5,740 bases of DNA from Defluviitaleaceae bacterium. GTDB taxonomy: Bacteria; Bacillota; Clostridia; Lachnospirales; WRAA01. Made by a program: the position numbers and the translations under genes. Under the pieces are notes generated by a model that ran no database searches, had not been told where the DNA came from, and saw only the letters and a program-made list of their open reading frames with translations. Each line of letters opens with the position of its first letter. Positions within the stretch are counted from its first letter, which is position 1. Below, piece after piece: positions 1 to 5,740 of the stretch. Location of the stretch: positions 1 through 5,740 of the forward strand of contig WRAA01000139.1 of the NCBI GenBank assembly GCA_009780445.1, read 5' to 3'.

Positions 1-1
1 C

Positions 2-673
2 GGCAACATCACACGCGGCCAGCGCGGACGCATGGAGATCCGCGTGGACGTAAAGGGCGTATCCTGCCACGGTTCCGCGCCGGAACGCGGAGACAACGCC
101 ATCTACAAGATGGGCGAAATAATCCTGGACGTGAAGGAGAAGGCGAACGACCTCGGTTATGACGAATTCCTGGGCAAGGGGACGCTTGCCATATCGGAGA
201 TATTCTTCACATCGCCTTCGCGCTGCGCCGTCGCCGACAGCTGCGCAATTTCCATCGACCGCCGCCTGACAGACGGCGAAACATATAAGATGGCTCTGAA
301 AGAGATCGAGGATCTGCCGTCCGTGAAGAAGCACGGCGCGGTTGTGAGCATGTATAAGTATGACCGCCCGGCCTACACAGGCCTGGTGTACCCGACAGAC
401 TGCTTCTTCCCCACATGGGTTATCCCCACGGATCACAAGGCCACACAGGCCGTGATCGCCGCCCACACCGAAACCTACGGAGAGCCGAACGTAAGCAAGT
501 GGACATTCTCCACAAACGGCGTGTCCATCATGGGCCGCTACGGCATACCCTGCGTGGGTTTTGGCCCGGGCAAGGAAGAAGAAGCGCACGCGCCGAACGA
601 AAAGACATGGAAGAGCGACCTCGTAAAATGCGCGGCAGTGTACGCACTGGTTCCAACGATGTATAACAGATAA
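2..673 (+). CDS. ygeY: YgeY-family M20 metallohydrolase, 3' part (5' end outside window)
   Basis: This is the C-terminal ~223 residues of a YgeY-type peptidase-M20 hydrolase; the frame is open from base 2 and the first in-frame ATG at 32 is internal, because the preceding codons (GNITRGQRGR) already match the family. E. coli YgeY is about 403 residues, so roughly 180 are missing, including the first metal ligands. Visible are the M20 dimerisation-domain motif SCHGSAPERGDNA (His codon at 68-70, the residue that normally reaches into the partner's active site), the family stretch SEIFFTSPSRCAVADSC, and the C-terminal metal-binding His in AHAPNEKTWKS (codon 587-589). Databases call this family a selenium-metabolism-linked hydrolase. 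In the urate cluster it is thought to hydrolyse a ureido- or carbamoyl-substituted diaminopropionate intermediate in the cytoplasm; that role is from general knowledge, not visible here. The stop TAA is 25 bases before ygeW. Identity is close to certain, exact substrate much less so. Confidence 0.95.
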   Translation, partial: GNITRGQRGRMEIRVDVKGVSCHGSAPERGDNAIYKMGEIILDVKEKANDLGYDEFLGKGTLAISEIFFTSPSRCAVADSCAISIDRRLTDGETYKMALKEIEDLPSVKKHGAVVSMYKYDRPAYTGLVYPTDCFFPTWVIPTDHKATQAVIAAHTETYGEPNVSKWTFSTNGVSIMGRYGIPCVGFGPGKEEEAHAPNEKTWKSDLVKCAAVYALVPTMYNR

Positions 674-682
674 TCACACCAG

Positions 683-688
683 AGGAGG
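683..688 (+). promoter_or_regulatory. Shine-Dalgarno site of ygeW
   Basis: A perfect AGGAGG lies 10 bases before the ATG at 699. It supports that start, and no other in-frame start is as well placed. The site fills most of the 25-base gap after ygeY, which leaves no room for a separate promoter, so ygeW is probably co-transcribed with ygeY. Confidence 0.85.
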
Positions 689-698
689 ATCAGATCAC

Positions 699-1889
699 AT
701 GGCAGACATAAAGGCAATGATAGGCGAACTCAGCAGATTTGACGCAAAGGGTATGTACAACAACGACTTTCTGCTAACGTGGGAAAAGAGCGACGACGAG
801 ATCGCCGCGGTGTTCAAGGTTGCGGACATATTCAGGAAGATGCGCGAGAGTAACATCTCGCCGAAGGTGTTCGACAGCGGCCTGGGCATCTCCCTGTTCC
901 GCGACCAGTCCACCAGAACGCGCTTCAGCTATGCCAGCGCGTGCAACATGCTCGGCCTTGTAATGCAGGACTTCGACGAAGGCAAGTCGCAGATTTCCCA
1001 CGGCGAAACCGTGCGCGAAACCGCTAACATGATATCCTTCATGGCCGACGTAATCGGCATCCGTGACGATATGTACATCGGCAAGGGCAACACCTATATG
1101 CGCGACGTGTCCAAGTTCGTGCAAGCCGGCTACGAAGAAGGTGTGCTGGAACAACGCCCAACCCTCGTGAACCTCCAGTGCGACATCGACCACCCAACGC
1201 AGAGCATGGCCGACATGCTGCACATCATCCACCATTTCGGCGGTGTCGAGAACCTCCGGGGCAAGAAGATCGCCATGACGTGGGCATATTCGCCGTCCTA
1301 CGGCAAGCCGCTGTCTGTGCCGCAGGGTGTCATCGGTTTGATGAGCCGCTTTGGCATGGAAGTCGCCCTGGCGCACCCCGAAGGTTACGACCTCATGGGC
1401 GAGACGGAAGAAGTCGCGCGCAAAAACGCGGCCGCCACGGGCGGAAGCTTCATCAAGTCCCACTCCATGGAAGAGGCCTTCAAGAACGCCGACATCGTAT
1501 ACCCCAAGAGCTGGGCACCCTTCGCCGCAATGGAAAAGAGGACGGATCTCTACGGCAACGGCGACACAGACGGCATTAAGGCTCTGGAGAAGGAGCTTCT
1601 CACGCAGAACGCCCAACACAAGGGCTGGGAATGCACCGAGGACGCAATGAAGCTCACCAAGGACGGCAAGGCGCTCTACATGCACTGCCTGCCGGCGGAC
1701 ATCAGCGGCGTGAGTTGCAAGGAAGGCGAAGTCGCCGCGTCGGTGTTCGATCGCTACCGCGTGCCGCTCTACAAGGAAGCCGGCTTCAAGCCGTATATAA
1801 TCGCGGCAATGATGTTCATGAGCAAGTTCGCCAACGCCGAAAAGACCCTGCACGACATCCTCGCGAAGGACGGCAGACGCGTACTGTAG
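699..1889 (+). CDS. ygeW: YgeW knotted carbamoyltransferase
   Basis: This 396-residue protein has the same length as E. coli YgeW and closely resembles it throughout. It carries the transcarbamylase signatures in order: the carbamoyl-phosphate loop STRTR (residues 71-75, in FRDQSTRTRFSYASA), HPTQ (165-168, in CDIDHPTQSMADML) and HCLPAD (329-334, in HCLPADISGVSCKEGEV). The family is the knotted branch of the aspartate/ornithine carbamoyltransferases, related to N-acetyl- and N-succinylornithine transcarbamylases; YgeW itself does not use ornithine or aspartate as far as is known. Family-specific stretches such as TWAYSPSYGKPLSVPQG (194-210) and VYPKSWAP (267-274) are present. In the purine cluster it likely runs phosphorolytically, moving a carbamoyl group from a ureido intermediate (proposed: 2,3-diureidopropionate) to phosphate; the resulting carbamoyl phosphate could give ATP through a carbamate kinase. 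That step is recalled and inferred, not seen. It is cytoplasmic, probably oligomeric, and the catalytic motifs are intact. Confidence 0.96.
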   Translation: MADIKAMIGELSRFDAKGMYNNDFLLTWEKSDDEIAAVFKVADIFRKMRESNISPKVFDSGLGISLFRDQSTRTRFSYASACNMLGLVMQDFDEGKSQISHGETVRETANMISFMADVIGIRDDMYIGKGNTYMRDVSKFVQAGYEEGVLEQRPTLVNLQCDIDHPTQSMADMLHIIHHFGGVENLRGKKIAMTWAYSPSYGKPLSVPQGVIGLMSRFGMEVALAHPEGYDLMGETEEVARKNAAATGGSFIKSHSMEEAFKNADIVYPKSWAPFAAMEKRTDLYGNGDTDGIKALEKELLTQNAQHKGWECTEDAMKLTKDGKALYMHCLPADISGVSCKEGEVAASVFDRYRVPLYKEAGFKPYIIAAMMFMSKFANAEKTLHDILAKDGRRVL

Positions 1890-1899
1890 TTGTAAATTT

Positions 1900-1929
1900 A
1901 GCCAGAGGCCGCGTTTGCGGCTTTCGGCT
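1900..1929 (+). other. Inverted repeat between ygeW and ssnA
   Basis: The arms 1900-1912 and 1917-1929 pair at 12 of 13 positions (two as G-U in RNA, one A/C mismatch) around a GTTT loop. The core GCCGC/GCGGC is strong. It starts 10 bases after the ygeW stop and ends 24 bases before the ssnA start. There is no T-run after the 3' arm on + and only a weak AT-rich stretch on the other side, so it is not a canonical intrinsic terminator. It is more likely an mRNA-stability or partial-attenuation hairpin inside the operon. Confidence 0.6.
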
Positions 1930-1940
1930 CTAAGATAGTG

Positions 1941-1944
1941 AGGG
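1941..1944 (+). promoter_or_regulatory. Shine-Dalgarno site of ssnA
   Basis: The sequence GTGAGGGAAAG contains AGGG nine bases before the ATG at 1954. It is weaker than the other sites in this window but correctly spaced. It sits just outside the 1900-1929 hairpin and so stays free for ribosome binding. Confidence 0.6.
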
Positions 1945-1953
1945 AAAGACCTT

Positions 1954-3291
1954 ATGCAACTGATAGGCAACGGAAACTTGGTGACAAGGAACGCGGAGGA
2001 ACCGTTTATTCCGGGCGGCTGCGTGGCCGTGGACGGCACGGAGATAGCGGACTTCGGCACAACGGCAGACATGCGGGCAAGGTACCCCGAGGCGGACTTC
2101 TTCGACGTGGACGGCAAGGTCATAATGCCCGGGCTGATCAACGCGCACACGCATATCTACAGCGCGTTCGCCCGCGGAATGAGCCTTGAGAACTCGCCGG
2201 TGAACAAGGACTTCCCAATGATTCTCGAGAACCTGTGGTGGCGCGTGGACAAGGTGCTGAACCTGGACGACGTGCGACACAGCGCGTACACAACCTTGGT
2301 GGACTGTATCAAGAGCGGCGTGACCACGGTGTTCGACCACCACGCCAGCCAGAGCCACATAGACGGAAGCCTCTTCGTGATCGCGGACGCGGCCAAGGAG
2401 CTGGGCATCCGCACATCCCTTGCGTATGAAGTCACGGACCGCGACGGGGCGTTGGCCTGCGCGGCGGGCATCCGCGAAAACGTAAGCTTTATCAAACACG
2501 CGCAGGCGCAGAGCGGCGGTATGGTACACGGTATGTTCGGTATGCACGCCTCCCTGACGCTTTCGCAGGAAACTCTGGAGACCTGTGTGGCCGAAATGGG
2601 CGGGCTTGACGCGGGCTTCCACATCCACACGGCCGAAGGCATCTCCGATGTGTACGACTCCCTTGCAAAGTGCGGCAAGCGCGTGGTAAACCGCCTGTAC
2701 GACGCCAAGATACTCGGCAGCAAGACCATCTGCGTACACTGCGTACACATTTCGCCGGCCGAAATCGAGCTGCTGGCCGACACCGGAACCCTTGTCGTAC
2801 ACAATCCCGAATCTAACATGGGCAACGCCGTGGGCTGCGGGCCGGTGCTGCAATGCCTGGCGAAGGGCGTGACGCTGGGGCTTGGCACGGACGGATACAC
2901 CTCCGACATGTTCGAGTCTCTGAAGGTAGCAAACATACTACATAAACACCACCTCTGCGATCCCAGCGTCGCCTGGGGGGAGTCCCACCAAATGCTGTTC
3001 GACAACAACAGGGAGATCGCGCAGCGGCACTTCGGCGGCACCGTGGGCATTATCAGCAAGGGCGCAAAAGCCGATATCGCCGTGGTGGACTACGACCCGC
3101 TCACGCCCATGCACGCCGGCAATATCGGGGGGCATATCCTCTTCGGCATGATGGGCAGAAGCGTGGACAGCACCATGATAAACGGGCGTTTTGTCTACAA
3201 ACAGCGCGAGCTGCTTGTGGCGGACGAACGGCAGATCTTCGCAAAGTCGCGCGAGCAAGCGGCGGACTTTTGGAGGCGTGTGAATAGCTAG
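1954..3291 (+). CDS. ssnA: SsnA-type metal-dependent amidohydrolase
   Basis: A 445-residue protein of the amidohydrolase superfamily (ATZ/TRZ-like, cytosine/guanine-deaminase-related branch), matching E. coli SsnA (about 442 residues) over its length. The composite beta-sandwich occupies both ends (about 1-58 and 365-415) around a TIM barrel. Metal-site motifs are complete: HTH (H65, H67, in INAHTHIYSAFARGM), HTAE (H225 with E228, in HIHTAEG), H262 in VHCVHIS and D313 in LGTDGYTSDMFE. The family stretches NLWWRVD (93-99) and DHHAS (128-132) are also present. Such enzymes hydrolyse cyclic amidine, amide or ureide bonds. In urate-degrading anaerobes SsnA is required for growth on purines and probably opens a ring after YgfK acts; the exact substrate is not readable from sequence. 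Guanine deaminase or chlorohydrolase annotations are likely in automated pipelines but fit less well. The next gene starts 24 bases after the TAG stop, so coupling is likely. Confidence 0.93.
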   Translation: MQLIGNGNLVTRNAEEPFIPGGCVAVDGTEIADFGTTADMRARYPEADFFDVDGKVIMPGLINAHTHIYSAFARGMSLENSPVNKDFPMILENLWWRVDKVLNLDDVRHSAYTTLVDCIKSGVTTVFDHHASQSHIDGSLFVIADAAKELGIRTSLAYEVTDRDGALACAAGIRENVSFIKHAQAQSGGMVHGMFGMHASLTLSQETLETCVAEMGGLDAGFHIHTAEGISDVYDSLAKCGKRVVNRLYDAKILGSKTICVHCVHISPAEIELLADTGTLVVHNPESNMGNAVGCGPVLQCLAKGVTLGLGTDGYTSDMFESLKVANILHKHHLCDPSVAWGESHQMLFDNNREIAQRHFGGTVGIISKGAKADIAVVDYDPLTPMHAGNIGGHILFGMMGRSVDSTMINGRFVYKQRELLVADERQIFAKSREQAADFWRRVNS

Positions 3292-3297
3292 ATATAG

Positions 3298-3307
3298 AAA
3301 GGGGGGG
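3298..3307 (+). promoter_or_regulatory. Shine-Dalgarno site of the permease, with a seven-G run
   Basis: AAAGGGGGGG ends eight bases before the ATG at 3316. This purine tract is the only candidate ribosome site in the 24-base gap and supports 3316 as the start. A second in-frame ATG (3322, third codon) is also possible but slightly farther away. A run of seven G in this place is unusual and could vary in length by slippage. Confidence 0.7.
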
Positions 3308-3315
3308 ATGTTATC

Positions 3316-4797
3316 ATGAGTATGAAGAAATTGGTAGAGCAAAATGGATGGACATCGGCAACCGTAGATCTTGACTCAATGGACCCGGAAGTGGCCAAGA
3401 TGCACATTATGGAGTCCAGGCCGAAATTCAAGCTTGCGTATCCACTCTCCATCCAGCACATACTGGTAATGTACGCCAGTAACCTCGTGCCTATAATGGT
3501 GGTTGCCGGCGTGGCACAGCTTACGTCGGATCAGACAGTCATCATGCTGCAGGGCGCGCTTATCGCGGCGGGTCTTGCAACCCTTATCAACCTGTATCCG
3601 ATACGCATAGGCGGCTTCCAGATAGGCGCGAACCTGCCTATCATGATGGGTACGTCGTCCACATTTATACCGCCGATGACGGCTGTGGCCGCGGCGGCCG
3701 TGGCAATGGGGCATCACAACCCGATAGGCCTGGTTCTGGGCGGCTTGCTCGTTGCGGCTATCGCGGAAGTCTTGCTCGGCGTGTTCTACAAGTATCTGAA
3801 ACACTTCCTGCCGCCTGTTGTTCTCGGCTGTTCGCTCCTGTCCGTGGGTATCATGCTTATCGGCATCGGTATCAATAACTTCGGCGGCGGCGGCCCCGGC
3901 ACCAACCCGAACTTCGGTTCGCCGCAGAACCTCAGCGTTGCGTTCCTTGTGTTTACGGTGTACGTAGTGCTGCAGCGTTTCGGCACCGGCATCTGGAAGA
4001 TGGCATCGGCGCTCTTCGCCATGATCACGGGTTACATCGTGGCAATGATGCTCGGCATGGTCAACTTCACGCCGATAGTTGAAGCGCGTATATTCGCCGT
4101 GCCTATGCCCTTTACGCTTGGCATCGTGTTCGAACCGTGGGCGATAGGTATGTTCTTCGCGGTGTATGTCGCGTCCGGTCTTGCGACAATAGGTTACACC
4201 CACACGATCACATCCCAGTCCATGGGCAGAATGTCCACGAACAAGGAAACCGCGGGCGCGCTGTACGGCGACGTTCTCGGCACCATAGTCGCCCTTATCT
4301 TCAACGCCCTGCCTAACACAGAGTTCGGGCAGAACGCCGCTCTTGTGGCATACACCAAGGTTATCAGCAAGTGGGTTCTGACGCTTTCGTCCATCACCTT
4401 GATCGCGGCAAGCTTCTTCCCGCCCATAGGCGCGGTGTTTGCGTCCATGCCGGCGGCGGTAATCGGCGGCGGTATACTGGCCGTGTTCGCGTTTATCATG
4501 ACCAACGCCTTGGTGCTTATCTCCAAGGACGGCTTCCCGCCCAAGAAGATAACCCAGCTCTGCGTGACCTTCGCGATAGGCCTTGGTTTCGCGCCCCCGA
4601 TAGGCGCGGGTGTTGCCGGCTCCAACTACTCCCTGCTTATCCAGCACCTTCCGGGCTGGATGCAGTTCATCACCGCTGACAGAATCCTCCTGATGTCTGT
4701 CGTAGCCATCCTCATCAACATCCTGTTCATGACCAAGGAGGACTTCGCGAGAATAGCGAAGGCCATCCGCTCCGAAGAAGAGATCGAATACGTATAA
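3316..4797 (+). CDS. NCS2-family purine/nucleobase permease, divergent
   Basis: A 493-residue inner-membrane carrier of the NCS2 (nucleobase-ascorbate transporter) family, with a charged cytoplasmic N-terminus of about 40 residues followed by many hydrophobic segments consistent with the family's 14. Family marks: SIQHILVMY in TM1 (Q47, H48), IGGFQIGANLPIMMGTSS around TM3 (98-115), NFGSPQNL (199-206, as in xanthine carriers), an Asp at 319 spaced 20 residues before Gln339-Asn340 as in XanQ, and the signature QNAALVAYTK (339-348) in place of the usual QN-x-G-xxxx-T. The acidic TM8 residue conserved in XanQ (E272), UraA (E241) and UapA is absent: residues 274-305 contain no Asp or Glu. It sits between ssnA and ygfK, so import of urate, xanthine or a related purine is the best guess. 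It could be called uracil-xanthine permease by automated tools. The symbols xanQ, ygfU or pucJ would be unsafe. Confidence 0.9.
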   Translation: MSMKKLVEQNGWTSATVDLDSMDPEVAKMHIMESRPKFKLAYPLSIQHILVMYASNLVPIMVVAGVAQLTSDQTVIMLQGALIAAGLATLINLYPIRIGGFQIGANLPIMMGTSSTFIPPMTAVAAAAVAMGHHNPIGLVLGGLLVAAIAEVLLGVFYKYLKHFLPPVVLGCSLLSVGIMLIGIGINNFGGGGPGTNPNFGSPQNLSVAFLVFTVYVVLQRFGTGIWKMASALFAMITGYIVAMMLGMVNFTPIVEARIFAVPMPFTLGIVFEPWAIGMFFAVYVASGLATIGYTHTITSQSMGRMSTNKETAGALYGDVLGTIVALIFNALPNTEFGQNAALVAYTKVISKWVLTLSSITLIAASFFPPIGAVFASMPAAVIGGGILAVFAFIMTNALVLISKDGFPPKKITQLCVTFAIGLGFAPPIGAGVAGSNYSLLIQHLPGWMQFITADRILLMSVVAILINILFMTKEDFARIAKAIRSEEEIEYV

Positions 4798-4812
4798 GCC
4801 GCACACAGCACA

Positions 4813-4877
4813 GCACGACGCCGCAGAGCCTGTTTAACTAATTTTACCACTGTTAACAGGTTCTGCGGCCGTTGTGC
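4813..4877 (+). other. Long imperfect hairpin between permease and ygfK
   Basis: Pairing segments are 4813-4820 with 4870-4877 (8 bp, one G-U), 4821-4827 with 4862-4868 (7 bp), 4828 with 4861 (G-U), 4829-4834 with 4855-4860 (6 bp) and 4836-4838 with 4852-4854 (3 bp). That gives about 25 pairs, with single-base bulges at 4869 and 4835 and a 13-base AT-rich loop. It begins 15 bases after the permease stop and ends 14 bases before the ygfK ribosome site. No T-run follows on either strand, so a simple Rho-independent terminator is unlikely. A stability, processing or attenuation element at the segment boundary is the best reading. Confidence 0.7.
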
Positions 4878-4891
4878 GTACCATACAACAC

Positions 4892-4897
4892 GGGGAG
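4892..4897 (+). promoter_or_regulatory. Shine-Dalgarno site of ygfK
   Basis: GGGGAG lies seven bases before the ATG at 4905 and supports that start. The first residues (MGELMRQIPF) match the family's usual N-terminus; the next in-frame ATG, at 4917, would cut into it. Confidence 0.75.
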
Positions 4898-4904
4898 ATT
4901 ACAC

Positions 4905-5740
4905 ATGGGCGAATTAATGAGACAAATACCGTTCGGGCAGCTTATGGACTGGATACTTTCGGAGTACGAGAGCCACGGAACAATCTTCGGCATCCGCAAG
5001 GAAGACTTCTACCGTAGCACCAACGGCACATATATTGAAATGTTCGGCGAAAAGCTTTCCGCGCCAATAGGGCCGGCGGCCGGGCCGAACTCCCAGCTTT
5101 GCCAGAACATAGTGTCGGCATATCTCACGGGAAGCCGCTTTATCGAGCTGAAAACAGTGCAGAAGATGGACGGCGAGGCTCTTCGCAAGTGCGTGCCGCG
5201 GCCGTGCATCAACGCGCAGGACGAAGGCTACAACGTAGAATGGTCCACGGAGCTTACGGTGCCCGGGGCCTTTGACGAATATGTGAAGGCGTGGGTGGCT
5301 CTGCACGTGGTGGCGCGGGAGCTTGGCATCAGCAACGAGCGGGACTTCATCTTCAACATGAGCGTGGGTTACGATCTGGAGGGCATACGCTCCATGAAGA
5401 TCGACTGCTTTATCGAGGGCTTGAAGAACGCCGCGCTGAGCCACTCCTTCATCAACGCGATAAACTGGCTGCACGCCAATGGGGACCGCTTCAAGAATAT
5501 CGACAGGGACTTCGTGGACAGCATATCGCCGCATGTCTGCACGTCCATCACCCTGTCCACACTGCACGGCTGCCCGCCGACGGAGATCGAGCGCATCGCC
5601 AAGTACTTGATGGACGTGAAGAAGCTTCATACATACATCAAGTGCAACCCGACCATGCTCGGCTACGAGTATACCCGCTCCACGCTGGACAGGATGGGCT
5701 ACGGGTACCTGGCCTTCGACGACCACCACTTCAAGCACGA
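4905..5740 (+). CDS. ygfK: YgfK, putative flavin/Fe-S reductase of purine degradation, N-terminal part
   Basis: The first 278 codons of a YgfK-type protein; the frame is open to the window's end, and the full E. coli protein is about 1030 residues, so about a quarter is seen. The start MGELMRQIPFGQLMDWIL matches the family. Conserved blocks follow: APIGPAAGPNSQLCQNIV (53-70), FIELKTVQ (79-86), INAQDEGYNVEWSTELTVP (102-120), FIFNMSVGYDLEGI (148-161), TLSTLHGCPPTEIE (216-229) and IKCNPTMLGY (245-254). These belong to the dihydroorotate/dihydropyrimidine-dehydrogenase-like FMN barrel; the missing part should hold the FAD/NAD(P) GltD-like domain and Fe-S clusters. It is commonly annotated as putative selenate reductase subunit, a name now considered misleading; genetic work in gut bacteria and E. 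coli ties it to anaerobic urate/purine breakdown, probably as a reductase of a purine ring. It is cytoplasmic and likely oxygen-sensitive. No in-frame TGA or frameshift is seen in the part present. Confidence 0.94.
   Translation, partial: MGELMRQIPFGQLMDWILSEYESHGTIFGIRKEDFYRSTNGTYIEMFGEKLSAPIGPAAGPNSQLCQNIVSAYLTGSRFIELKTVQKMDGEALRKCVPRPCINAQDEGYNVEWSTELTVPGAFDEYVKAWVALHVVARELGISNERDFIFNMSVGYDLEGIRSMKIDCFIEGLKNAALSHSFINAINWLHANGDRFKNIDRDFVDSISPHVCTSITLSTLHGCPPTEIERIAKYLMDVKKLHTYIKCNPTMLGYEYTRSTLDRMGYGYLAFDDHHFKH

Noticed and set aside
32..673. Short complete gene starting at ATG 32
   Set aside because: The frame is open upstream to the window edge, and the codons before the ATG encode residues typical of the middle of YgeY, so the ATG is internal.
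774..2150. 458-codon open frame on the minus strand, across ygeW and the start of ssnA
   Set aside because: It overlaps two well-identified genes and has no family resemblance. It is a shadow of GC-rich codon use.
1930..3059. Two long minus-strand open frames (1930-2853 and 2157-3059) opposite ssnA
   Set aside because: They overlap each other and a complete amidohydrolase with all its metal ligands, and neither product shows recognisable motifs.
3376..4806. 476-codon open frame on the minus strand, opposite the permease
   Set aside because: Its product is rich in His, Arg, Glu and Tyr with no recognisable domain, and it mirrors a clear membrane protein on +. It stays open because TTA, CTA and TCA codons are rare in the sense gene.
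4813..4904. Intrinsic terminator or a new promoter before ygfK
   Set aside because: The hairpin has no T-run after it on either strand, and TTAACA at 4853-4858 has no convincing -10 box at 16-18 bases. I therefore kept only a hairpin of unknown role.
4914..5738. 274-codon minus-strand open frame opposite ygfK
   Set aside because: The + strand encodes the conserved YgfK N-terminus here; the antisense product resembles nothing I know.
2..5740. Selenocysteine codons or SECIS elements, given the selenium-linked names of these families
   Set aside because: None of the five reading frames contains an in-frame TGA within the visible region; the selenium link of these names comes from gene neighbourhood in other genomes.

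Overview
The window holds five same-strand genes, all on +, and almost no non-coding DNA. In order they are the 3' half of a YgeY-type M20 hydrolase (ends at 673), a complete YgeW knotted carbamoyltransferase (699-1889), a complete SsnA amidohydrolase (1954-3291), a complete NCS2 nucleobase permease (3316-4797), and the first ~278 codons of YgfK, the large flavin/Fe-S reductase-like protein (from 4905, runs off the end). Gaps are 25, 64, 24 and 107 bases, so the set reads as one operon. The two larger gaps each hold an inverted repeat that lacks a following T-run.

This is a section of the anaerobic purine/urate degradation cluster, known in E. coli as the selenium-linked yge/ygf/ssnA/xdh region and in many gut anaerobes as a urate-catabolism cluster (typically ygeX, ygeY, ygeW, ygfK, ssnA, hyuA and xanthine dehydrogenase-like genes). 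A reasonable working model is as follows. The permease brings in a purine such as urate or xanthine. YgfK reduces or dearomatises the purine or an early product. SsnA (with HyuA elsewhere) opens the resulting rings. YgeW and YgeY remove the ureido/carbamoyl groups, and YgeX (not in this window) would finish to pyruvate and ammonia. Only gene identity is seen here; the step assignments are from general knowledge of the cluster and partly inference.

The host is probably a strict or facultative anaerobe, likely gut- or animal-associated. The DNA is moderately GC-rich, purine-rich Shine-Dalgarno sites precede every complete gene, and ATA (Ile) and AGA/AGG (Arg) codons are used freely. This would fit a GC-rich Bacillota or Synergistota lineage better than an enterobacterium, and the gene order also differs from E. 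coli. The phylum cannot be fixed from this window.

The points most worth a second look are a permease that lacks the acidic TM8 residue and part of the QNxG signature of characterised NCS2 carriers, a ~25-bp intergenic hairpin before ygfK, and the compact gene order itself. I see no mobile element, RNA gene, CRISPR array or transferred-looking segment.
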